Assembly: GCA_040882285.1 (NCBI GenBank)
Contig: JBBEBQ010000005.1
Span: 62,001 to 126,000, forward strand
Source: Gemmatimonadaceae bacterium
GTDB lineage: Bacteria > Gemmatimonadota > Gemmatimonadetes > Gemmatimonadales > Gemmatimonadaceae
Length of the DNA stretch: 64,000 nt
Direction of reading: 5' to 3'
Below are positions 1 through 7,391 of the stretch, piece after piece. Numbering within the stretch: position 1 is the stretch's first letter; every line of letters starts with the position of its first letter. The position numbers and the translations under genes are program-made. The notes beneath the pieces were generated by a model. It saw only the letters and a program-made list of their open reading frames with translations, searched no databases and was not told the DNA's origin.

Positions 1-716
1 ACTACCACGGTTCCGCTCCTGGCCGTCTCGAACGCGCCCGGCCGGGCCCGGTTCGCGCCCGGGTGCGAGCCAGCTTCGTGCCCGAACAACGCGCTGTCGA
101 CGTCGTACTCGGTGGGCCCGTCGGCGTCGACATTGACCAACTGCTTCGCCTGCGACGCCGCGCGGATCTCGTGGACGAAAATATCCTTTCCTGTCCCGCG
201 CTCACCGGTGATCAAGACCGGGAGCCGGCTGTCCGCGATCTCCCGTATCCTCTCCACCGCGGCGAGCACGCGCGGGTCGCGACCTATGATCGGGTCGTGG
301 TCCGCGGCTCTCCCCAGAGCGGACTGCAGGCGCGAGTTCTCGGCGGCGAGGTCCCGCTTCTCTCCCGCTTTCTGCACTACGACTTCGATCTCCCCCATCC
401 GGTACGGCTTGGTCACGTAGTCGTAGGCGCCGAGCTTCACTGCCGTGATCGCGCTGTCTATCGTGCCCTCGCCGGTCATGATCACGACTTCGGGCGGCTC
501 CGGCTCGTTGCGCATCTGGCGCAGAACCTCCAGCCCGTTGAGTCCCGGCATGTTGATGTCCACCAACGCGACATCGAACAGCTGCTCCCGAAGCCGGGCC
601 AGCGCCGCCGTCCCATCCGCGACCGCCACGGTTGTGTGCCCCTTGCTCTTCAGATAGCGCTCGAGCAGAGCACGGAGGTCCTCGTCGTCCTCCGCGATCA
701 GAACATACCGGTGGAT
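1..716 (-). CDS. NtrC-type response regulator, cut by the window edge
   Basis: Receiver domain (LIAEDDEDLRALLERYL, VALVDINMPG, VIMTGEG, YVTKPY) followed by the start of an AAA+ sigma-54 activator-type domain with Walker A GERGTGKD. The C-terminal part lies outside the window. The segment ALFGHEAGSHPGA stands where family members have the sigma-54-contacting GAFTGA motif, so that motif is altered to GSHPGA. No ATG, GTG or TTG exists in frame between the upstream stop (near 837) and the receiver domain. An AGGAG at 723-727 lies 6 nt before an ATC codon at 716-714, which is the best start by position. The family call is firm; the start codon and true sigma-54 dependence are not. Confidence 0.85.
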   Translation of the reverse strand, partial: MHRYVLIAEDDEDLRALLERYLKSKGHTTVAVADGTAALARLREQLFDVALVDINMPGLNGLEVLRQMRNEPEPPEVVIMTGEGTIDSAITAVKLGAYDYVTKPYRMGEIEVVVQKAGEKRDLAAENSRLQSALGRAADHDPIIGRDPRVLAAVERIREIADSRLPVLITGERGTGKDIFVHEIRAASQAKQLVNVDADGPTEYDVDSALFGHEAGSHPGANRARPGAFETARSGTVV

Positions 717-912
717 ACGAAGCTCCTGTTGGGTTGAACAAAGGGTATTAGAAGGACCACAATCGGTAAAGATGACCGAACGAGACTTTTGGTCGTGCCA
801 ACCTGGCAGACTGGAAAGCCAAAGCCATCGGCTCCCTTACCTTGGTCAAATCGGCAAGTCGTTGCAGGTACAGCGGTTGCGGAAAGCGCTAATCGCTCCG
901 GGCGCGAGCATA

Positions 913-945
913 AAAAAAGGCGAGTCTAGAAGACTCGCCTTTTTT
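913..945. terminator. Bidirectional rho-independent terminator
   Basis: A perfect stem, AAAAAAGGCGAGTC (913-926) and GACTCGCCTTTTTT (932-945), with a 5-nt loop. The A-run and T-run make it read as an intrinsic terminator on either strand. It lies 20 bp past the stop of the minor-pilin operon and separates it from the response regulator. Confidence 0.93.
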
Positions 946-964
946 GTCACTGCCTTGCAGATCC

Positions 965-2095
965 TCAGTGCACTTCGGTCCAGGCGCGCTCTACGAGTCG
1001 GCGCGGGGTGGACGACCCCCCGAGCGCCAGCTCGATCGCGCAGCTCGAGTAGTTAATCGTCGCGTCGCCGAGCACCGTATTCGTCTCCAGGTCTACGTTC
1101 GCCGCCATGACACCGCCGTTCAGCTTGCCGCCGGTGCCGGTGCTCTTGATGCGGCCGCGCACGATGACCGGGCCATAGAACTCGAATCCGCCGGAGATCT
1201 CGAGGTCGCCGTCCACTAGCAGAATGCCCTGGCCCTTGTTACCGGTAAGCTTGAGGGCGCCACCGGTTCCCGTCGCGTGGATGATCGGAAAATAGTTTTC
1301 GCACGCGTTCGCCGGCAGCGTGTGAGTGGGCGCGCCCCAATTGCTCAGCTGGCTCTTGTCGCACGCCCCGTTGGTCACCACAGGGTTGATCTGGCTGAGC
1401 GTGGTATTCGGCGGGATTATCTTCGTGGCAGCGGCCGTAAGCGTGGCCCAATCCTCATCGCCAAACTTGAAGTAGCTCGTGGTGTCGCCGGCGGACGGGT
1501 CCTGCAGGATTTGCGGCGAGCCGACCACGAGATGAGCATTACCAGAATAAGAGATCTGGGTAGAGTCGGCTATGGCGATGCCGGCCAGCACATCCGTCAC
1601 GAGCGGGCAGGTTGCCCAACCCGCCGGATTGGTGTTGGCGCCGTTGATGACCGAGCTTCCGCCGATCTGCGTCGCTCCCCGCACGGTCAGAGCGCCCAGG
1701 AAGTCGAACTCCGGCGCCGAGAGGCGCACGCTGAGCAGCGTCTGCTTGCGCGAGCGCGCGAAGCGTCCCGCGCCCGCGGTCCCGGTAGAGAGCATCGAAT
1801 ACGCCCGCTGAGTGAGCTTGGTGACCACCACGGTGTCCACCCAGCCCGTCCCGGCATAGGCCAGCGTGCGCATCCCGCCGATGGGCATCGCGTACATATT
1901 GGGCGAGTCCCAGGTAGCGAGGGCGGTGTTGAGCCCGAGCTCCGCCGCTCTGAAGGCGCGCTCCTGCGCGATCGAGCCGCCGCTGATCTGGCTCTCCTGC
2001 GTGGACACGAAGAAGACTCCCGCTATCAGAGCGCCGATCACGACGATGCCGCCCAGGGCCGCGATGATCGCGATTCCGTTCCGTCTGGTGTTCAT
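965..2095 (-). CDS. PilX-like pilus assembly protein
   Basis: 376 aa. The N-terminus (MNTRRNGIAIIAALGGIVVI, then GVFFVSTQESQISGGSIAQE) is a short basic stretch followed by one membrane helix, as in PilX-type minor-pilin proteins, without a clear prepilin GFTLIE box. The body resembles PilX-type proteins with many small and polar residues. The ATG at 2095 is preceded by GAGGTG, which favours it over a longer in-frame extension. It is the last gene of the operon FimT, PilV, PilW, PilX; the gap to the PilW stop is 35 bp. Family assignment rests on the N-terminus and position. Confidence 0.7.
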   Translation of the reverse strand: MNTRRNGIAIIAALGGIVVIGALIAGVFFVSTQESQISGGSIAQERAFRAAELGLNTALATWDSPNMYAMPIGGMRTLAYAGTGWVDTVVVTKLTQRAYSMLSTGTAGAGRFARSRKQTLLSVRLSAPEFDFLGALTVRGATQIGGSSVINGANTNPAGWATCPLVTDVLAGIAIADSTQISYSGNAHLVVGSPQILQDPSAGDTTSYFKFGDEDWATLTAAATKIIPPNTTLSQINPVVTNGACDKSQLSNWGAPTHTLPANACENYFPIIHATGTGGALKLTGNKGQGILLVDGDLEISGGFEFYGPVIVRGRIKSTGTGGKLNGGVMAANVDLETNTVLGDATINYSSCAIELALGGSSTPRRLVERAWTEVH

Positions 2096-2130
2096 ACGAG
2101 CACCTCTATCAAAGGCCTTGTCGCCGCGCA

Positions 2131-3030
2131 TCATTGCCGGTTCCGGAGGGCCACGCTTAAGCGCAGCGAATCGCCGACTTGCGCGTTCTTGTATCCCAAG
2201 TCCACCAAACCTCTTGTTTGTCCTCGCACGACGATGCCGACCTGCGCGACGTTCGCCGGAACCGCGGTCACGTTCCCGGCCGCATCCTGGTAGCTGAACG
2301 CGACTCCAGCCGTCCCGGCGCCTGCCGGCAGAAACGGGCCTGCGATCGCTTGCGGCGCGACCCCCGCGCAGTCGGGCGAGCAGTAGCCCAGGTACCACGC
2401 GTTGTCCGCGGCCTGAAACAGGGTGTAGCGCGTCCGGCGGACGAACCGCAGCGGCGTGCCCTCGGATATGTCTGGGCGCAACGGCTCGCTCAGCGGAAAC
2501 GCATACCGTGACGTCGTCGCATCCGCGAGCCCCGTCAAGCTGGCGCACTGAGCCAGCGACGATGTCGGCGGGCCGGTTATTCCGTAGGCATGCCAATAGT
2601 CGTCGCCCGAAGCTATCGTGCCGCCGTCATGGTACACGTATATCGTATCACCCGCTTGCGGTGTCAGCGTAAAGCTGGCGAGGATGTTGTTGTTGGCCAG
2701 CGCGAGCGGCGGTACGGCGATGCTGGTCGCCGAAGCGGCCGGCGCACAAGCCACAGCCTGGCCGATGGTCGCCCAGAAAAGCATCGCTGTTTCCGAGAGC
2801 TCGAGGATGTCGCCGCCCACGGTAGAGACGCCGCGAAGGTCGTAGGGGATGATCCCCGCCGCCTGCCGGATCTGGCTGCGAGTCTCGATCAGATCGGCGG
2901 TGCCGCGGTAGAACCGCTGCTGCCGAACGAGCACCGACGTAAGGCCGCCCATCACGATCGTGGACAGCGCCAGAATCACGATCAGCTCGACCAGCGAGAA
3001 GCCGCTTCGCCGCGCGCGGTGGTTTGTCAT
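2131..3030 (-). CDS. PilW-like type IV minor pilin
   Basis: 299 aa. Prepilin signature RRSGFSLVELIVILALSTIV near residue 10: a basic leader, Gly-Phe cleavage site, and Glu at +5 before the hydrophobic helix. Processed by PilD and expected to prime pilus assembly at the inner membrane. The ATG at 3030 overlaps the stop of the upstream PilV gene (ATGA), indicating translational coupling. The C-terminal domain is a long, pilin-type beta-rich region without further recognised motif. Confidence 0.85.
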   Translation of the reverse strand: MTNHRARRSGFSLVELIVILALSTIVMGGLTSVLVRQQRFYRGTADLIETRSQIRQAAGIIPYDLRGVSTVGGDILELSETAMLFWATIGQAVACAPAASATSIAVPPLALANNNILASFTLTPQAGDTIYVYHDGGTIASGDDYWHAYGITGPPTSSLAQCASLTGLADATTSRYAFPLSEPLRPDISEGTPLRFVRRTRYTLFQAADNAWYLGYCSPDCAGVAPQAIAGPFLPAGAGTAGVAFSYQDAAGNVTAVPANVAQVGIVVRGQTRGLVDLGYKNAQVGDSLRLSVALRNRQ

Positions 3031-3398
3031 AGCGTGCACGCGATCGCAGTGCGGATTCCGATTTTCCGCGTCCCGGTATTTACGGCGTAGCTGACGGTGT
3101 CGTGCACGATCCTGGCGCGAGGGCCGAGCGGGGAGACCGTCCAGCTTTCGGTCATCCCCCGCACCGTGGCGGTCCCGCTCGTGATCGACGCGCACGGGTC
3201 CCCCTCGAGCTGCTCGAAGCGCGACTGCGCGATGGATACGGCTATCGTCTGGGCAGTTCCGCCCCGCGTCTGCTTGAGCACGACGGCGCCGACCGCGGCC
3301 AGCCCGAGCAGACCGATCGTGAGCATCAGCATCGCGACGATGAGCTCCACGAGCGTGAATCCGGCCCGACGACGTTTACGACCCTGAGTCGCTTTCAT
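3027..3398 (-). CDS. PilV-like type IV minor pilin
   Basis: 123 aa. Prepilin leader RRRAGFTLVELIVAMLMLTI, then a small pilin head with two cysteines (DPCASI and IACTL) that may form a disulfide. The ATG at 3398 shares one base with the TAA of the upstream gene (TAATG), so it is preferred over an ATG 12 bp earlier that overlaps further. The operon order and overlaps match minor-pilin clusters (FimT/GspH, PilV, PilW, PilX). Confidence 0.85.
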   Translation of the reverse strand: MKATQGRKRRRAGFTLVELIVAMLMLTIGLLGLAAVGAVVLKQTRGGTAQTIAVSIAQSRFEQLEGDPCASITSGTATVRGMTESWTVSPLGPRARIVHDTVSYAVNTGTRKIGIRTAIACTL

Positions 3399-3847
3399 TA
3401 GAGCCCGCACGTTGGGGATATCATGCCGAGCCGAGTAACGCAGATGGAGTCGCTCGCGGACGCCTTGGAGACGACGAACTTCGAGGTCTGGGCCGGATAG
3501 ATGGCGAAACCCCGCGCGTCGAATACGATCGAATCCGTCGTGGAGGTCATGGTGATGTTAAAGGTAGCCGCCAGGGGTATCGGCGGCGCGATGAGCTCCG
3601 GCGCGCCCGGCTGCTGAATCTCGATCCACATCGTGTCTGCCTGCGTCTTGAAGTTGGCACGCATCCCCCGGCGAATGGCGGACGCGCGCGCGGACGCCAC
3701 ATAGGCGCCGATCTGCTGCGTCGCCGACCGCACGGAGGCCTGGTCCCTGATTGATCCGAGCTTTGGCGCGGCGATTGCCGTGATGATCCCCATCAGCACG
3801 ATGGCGATCATCAGCTCTATCATCGTAAATCCGCGTGGTGTGTGCAT
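3398..3847 (-). CDS. GspH/FimT family pseudopilin
   Basis: 149 aa. Prepilin cleavage box RGFTMIELMIAIVLMGIITA directly at the N-terminus, followed by the GspH/FimT-type head (RSATQQIGAYVASARASAIRRG). First gene of the minor-pilin operon. Members prime type IV pilus or type II pseudopilus assembly. The ending SPTCGL carries one of two cysteines that probably bond (ICVTRLGMISPTC). Confidence 0.88.
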   Translation of the reverse strand: MHTPRGFTMIELMIAIVLMGIITAIAAPKLGSIRDQASVRSATQQIGAYVASARASAIRRGMRANFKTQADTMWIEIQQPGAPELIAPPIPLAATFNITMTSTTDSIVFDARGFAIYPAQTSKFVVSKASASDSICVTRLGMISPTCGL

Positions 3848-3935
3848 TCGCTAGTAGACGGCTGAGCGACCTGCACCGTCACAACTCCCGCGGTCGCCCC
3901 AGGTTGCGTGCTGCCAGCGCGATAGCTCGACGCGC

Positions 3936-4403
3936 TTAGCTCGAATGGTCGTGCACGGCCTTCCAGCCGGCTGCCGTGCGGGTCCAGACGAGGGTGAACC
4001 AACCGGTTTGATCAGGCTGACCGCCGCCGCTGAGGACGAACCGCCCGATTTGTAAAGCCGTATCGCTGTCGAGCCTGCGGATGACGATCTGCTCAAACCC
4101 CAATGCCTGCTTCGGTTTTCCCTCGCTGAAATAGACGCGGGAAAACTCCTGCTCGATTGCGCGAGCGCCGGTCCGGGGGCCGGTGCGCGTCATGAACGTC
4201 ACGCTGTCGGCATAGATGGCGAGATGTCCCCGCAGATCGCCGCGGTTCCAGGCGTCGGCCGACGCGGTCGTCGCCGCGCGTATGGCGGCCTCGTCCGCTG
4301 CCCATGCGGATGCGGGCGAGCCATCACGCTGGCGGACCGCGCACGCTGTGAGCGCCGCGAGCGCGAAGGCGGGCAGGACGCGCACCAGGCGAGCAGACGC
4401 CAT
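3936..4403 (-). CDS. NTF2-like/SnoaL-type lipoprotein (DUF4440 class)
   Basis: 155 aa. Lipoprotein signal peptide ending AALTAC (lipobox) near residue 21. The body (AIRAATTASADAWNRGDLRGHLAIYADSV..., cut here) shows the start of a DUF4440/SnoaL-like cone fold, with the usual C-terminal TGWFTLVWTRTAAGWKAVHDHSS. Substrate unknown. The gene starts 11 bp after the stop of the M28 peptidase gene and is probably co-transcribed with it. Confidence 0.8.
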   Translation of the reverse strand: MASARLVRVLPAFALAALTACAVRQRDGSPASAWAADEAAIRAATTASADAWNRGDLRGHLAIYADSVTFMTRTGPRTGARAIEQEFSRVYFSEGKPKQALGFEQIVIRRLDSDTALQIGRFVLSGGGQPDQTGWFTLVWTRTAAGWKAVHDHSS

Positions 4404-4414
4404 CGGTATCGCTC

Positions 4415-6013
4415 CTACTGCCGGGGCGGCGTGGGCGGCGTGGGCGGTGCGGGGGGTGGCGGCAACGGCTCGCGCGGCAGCAGCGTTGGCCTGTTCGCCG
4501 CGTGATACACGAAGCTCGCGACGATGACCGCGTTCTTCTTGAGGTCATCGGCGATCAGCCGCTCGTAGCTGTCCATGTTCGAGTGATGCGTGCGGCTGCG
4601 GTATTCGATCTCGTCCTGGATGAACTGAAAGCCCGGCAGTCCGACCGCGTCGAAGGCCTGGTGATCGGTCCCGCCCGTGTTCCGGATGGTGATGGTGGTC
4701 ATGCCGAGGTCCTGGAACGGTTCCATCCACGCGCGGAAGATCGGTCCTATGGCTTCGTTCCCCTGGAGGTAAATGCCGCGAAACGCGCCGGTCCCGTTGT
4801 CCATGTTGAAGTACGCCTGGAACTTCGCGTGATCCGGCTTGAGCTGCATCGTGGCGCGGTCCGCGAAGTGATCGTTCACGTACGCGCGCGAGCCGAGCAG
4901 CCCCTGCTCTTCTCCCGTCCACAGCGCGAGCCGGACCGTCCGCCGGAGCGGCAGGTTGAGCGCTTCGAGGATGCGCATCGCCTCGAGCATCACCGCGCTG
5001 CCGGAAGCGTTGTCGGTCGCCCCGGTGGCGTAGTGCCAGGAGTCGAAGTGCGCGCCGAGCATCACTACTTCGTCTTTTTTGTCGGTGCCCGGGATTTCCG
5101 CGATCACGTTGAACGCCGTGCGGTCCTGCTCGTGCGCCGTGCTCTGCACGAACATCTCGAGCACGACCGGCAGCCCCTTCGCGAGCGTGCGCGCGATTCT
5201 ATTGTAGTGCTCAGCGGCGAAGCCGAGCCCGATCAGGTTGGAGAGCGCGTCCTGCCGGCGCGTGCCGACGGAGGCCGCGGCGAACACCGTTCCGAAATCG
5301 TTGCGCGGGCTGCTCGATACGACGGCCGCCACGCCTTCATTCTCGAAAAACCGCAGTCTAGCGGCGGCTGACAGAGTGCCTTGCGGCTGCGGCGGGCCGA
5401 ATTGCCCGTCGCCTGGAGAAGCGGGCGGGACGGCGATCGCGTCCAGCGCGCTGTCCGAGTAGCGCCGCGCATCCGGGCGGAAGCGCTGTGCGATGCCGGG
5501 CGGATCGGTGATCAGCACGAACTTGCCGCGCAGCTTCCCGGCGTACTTCGCGAAGACGCTGGAATCGGTCAGGTCGTTGACCATCACCGCTTCCCCGCGC
5601 ACCCATCCGCTGGTGCTCGGCGTCCAGGCCGCCACGTTCGCGATGATCGGATACGCCTGCGGCTCGACCGCGCGCACGAACAGCGCCTGGTTGCTCCAGC
5701 CGATGCCGAACGTTCCCCACGGCTCCATACGGCCGTTGTCGATCCCCCACGAGGCGAGACGGCGAATCGTCCAGTCAGCCGCGGCGCGCGCATTGGGCGA
5801 GTTGGTCAGACGCGGGCCGTACACGTCGGTCAGCCAGCTCGCGGTCTCCATGACCTGCGAGCGGTTGAATCCTTCGTCCCGGATCCGGGTGACGACCGCC
5901 GTGTCGGCTCGGTCGGGTTGCTGCGCGTGCGCGGCCGCGGGCGAGAGGATGGCGAGCACGAGTATCGCCGCAACGGGACGCGCGCGGAAAGCGACCGGGT
6001 AGTACGACGGCAT
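4415..6013 (-). CDS. Secreted M28-family zinc aminopeptidase
   Basis: 532 aa with signal peptide MPSYYPVAFRARPVAAILVL...AHAQ. A protease-associated (PA) region lies in the first half. M28 zinc motifs follow in order: GAHFDSWHYATGATDNASGS (His, Asp), LWTGEEQGLLGS (Glu-Glu), YFNMDNGTG (Asp) and GGTDHQAFDAVG (His). Predicted periplasmic or outer-membrane peptidase. The C-terminus is a Pro-rich tail (PPPPAPPTPPTPP), encoded by GGC-rich repeats. The ATG at 6013 starts the signal peptide; a longer in-frame extension lacks secretion features. Confidence 0.9.
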   Translation of the reverse strand: MPSYYPVAFRARPVAAILVLAILSPAAAHAQQPDRADTAVVTRIRDEGFNRSQVMETASWLTDVYGPRLTNSPNARAAADWTIRRLASWGIDNGRMEPWGTFGIGWSNQALFVRAVEPQAYPIIANVAAWTPSTSGWVRGEAVMVNDLTDSSVFAKYAGKLRGKFVLITDPPGIAQRFRPDARRYSDSALDAIAVPPASPGDGQFGPPQPQGTLSAAARLRFFENEGVAAVVSSSPRNDFGTVFAAASVGTRRQDALSNLIGLGFAAEHYNRIARTLAKGLPVVLEMFVQSTAHEQDRTAFNVIAEIPGTDKKDEVVMLGAHFDSWHYATGATDNASGSAVMLEAMRILEALNLPLRRTVRLALWTGEEQGLLGSRAYVNDHFADRATMQLKPDHAKFQAYFNMDNGTGAFRGIYLQGNEAIGPIFRAWMEPFQDLGMTTITIRNTGGTDHQAFDAVGLPGFQFIQDEIEYRSRTHHSNMDSYERLIADDLKKNAVIVASFVYHAANRPTLLPREPLPPPPAPPTPPTPPRQ

Positions 6014-6254
6014 GACAGGCTTCCTTTGCTGAGGTCGTCGACGAATCGAAGATACGACAGCGCCGCTTCCGCCGCCTGCCGGACCATTTGCAATCTGCAA
6101 AAAATCAGGCAAAAAGCGAACGCGCAAGAACAAGCGAATACCGGCGAAACGGCATTACCAAAATCACCGCTGGCACGTCCGGGGAATAGAGAGATCGCGC
6201 TCCGCGCACGTGATGGAGGCATGCGCGGAGCACTACGTCCTTCTGGAGATTACC

Positions 6255-6812
6255 ATGCGCACTCGTCAGAGCGCCCATAACTCGATGCACTCGGTAGTCC
6301 GGCACGCGGCCACAATCCTGTTTTGCGGCCTCGCCGCGCTCGGGTTGCTACGGCGTTCCGAGCCGGTTGGAATCCCTGTGGACCGCGACCTGGTGCTGCT
6401 GGAGCGGTTCGCCGCCACCGCGAACCCGAGCTCCGATCTCCTCGCCTCCGTGAAGCCACTGCTCGTCACCGAGAGATGGCGGCAGATGCTTCGATCCATC
6501 CGGGAGCGGAGCGCCAACGTAGCGCCGCGCTTCACGCATCTTGGCGGACCCGACTACGCGGTGACTTCGATTCCCATTGCGCCGGTCCCACGCCGGCCGG
6601 CACGCATCCCCATCTCGCGGACGACGACAATACCACCGGACTGATCGAGATCGGCTTCGACTTCAAGTTCTTCGGCACTACGCACTACTTACAACAAGAT
6701 CAGCAGCGCCACGAACGGTATCGTCGGCTTCAACGCCGAGATGGGCTCGCGGTCACGCCCCGCCAGAGTACCTACTAACAGCAGTAGTGCGGGGCGGCCC
6801 GCTGGGGGCTGA
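6255..6812 (+). pseudogene. Frame-disrupted secreted protein fragment
   Basis: An ATG at 6255 with GGAG 7 nt upstream opens a secreted protein (MRTRQSAHNSMH..., hydrophobic stretch AATILFCGLAALGL). After about residue 110 the sense continues in another frame (DDNTTGLIEIGFDFKFFG, near 6620-6680) and then returns to the first frame (YNKISSATNGIVGFNAEMG, 6690-6750). This is the pattern of secreted proteins with a 'FxFxFFG...SNGxxxF' beta-domain. The rest of that domain is absent. Two frame changes mean either a decayed gene or sequence errors. Confidence 0.7.
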
Positions 6813-7330
6813 CGCCCAATCAAGGCCAAGTTCCCGGCGCAATTCTATCGCTGCAGAATCGCCGACAAAAATCTTACCGTTGATGAAGAATGTTGGGGTC
6901 CCGGTGACACCGTAGCGCTGCCCGTCCTGTAGGTCCTGTAAGACGACATTCTTCTTCTTCCCGGAATTTAGGCAGGCCTCGAACCTTGCCGTGTCCAGCC
7001 CGAGTCGCGCGGCGAACCGCGTGAGACTGTCGCGTGGAAATCTTGGCGACCGCTCGAAGAGTGCTCTATAGGTACTCCCAAAACTTTCCTTGTTCGAACG
7101 CGCATTCAGCCGCTTCTGCTGCCTTCTGTGCATTGGGATGCAGACTAGCTACAGGAAAGTTGCGCACGACATGAACGAAGGTGCCCCGCGTTAGCGGAGA
7201 GGAGTGTGTCGTACGTTTCCATGAAATGCCGAGCACAGTATGGACACTGGTAGTCCGTAAACTCGACGAGCGTCACAGCGGCGCGTTCAGGACCTCTCGC
7301 GGGGCGACCCGATATCCTCACAATGACTCC
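6753..7330 (-). pseudogene. Frame-disrupted DsbA-family thiol-disulfide oxidoreductase
   Basis: Three frames together rebuild a DsbA/Thioredoxin_4 domain. Frame 1 has [18 protein letters not shown] (7276 downward), carrying the CPYC redox site. From about 7185 frame 2 gives [20 protein letters not shown] and FEQGKFWEY. From about 7070 frame 3 gives [20 protein letters not shown] and the conserved GVTGTPTFFINGK. No single reading frame encodes the whole domain. The stop is at 6753. The N-terminal signal is not clearly visible. Overlaps the neighbouring broken gene at its 3' end. Confidence 0.82.
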
Positions 7331-7391
7331 TGGGAAAGTCAGTCGCGACCGTAGGTGGCTGGCACCAGGAATTCGTGTGTCCCGCGATGCC

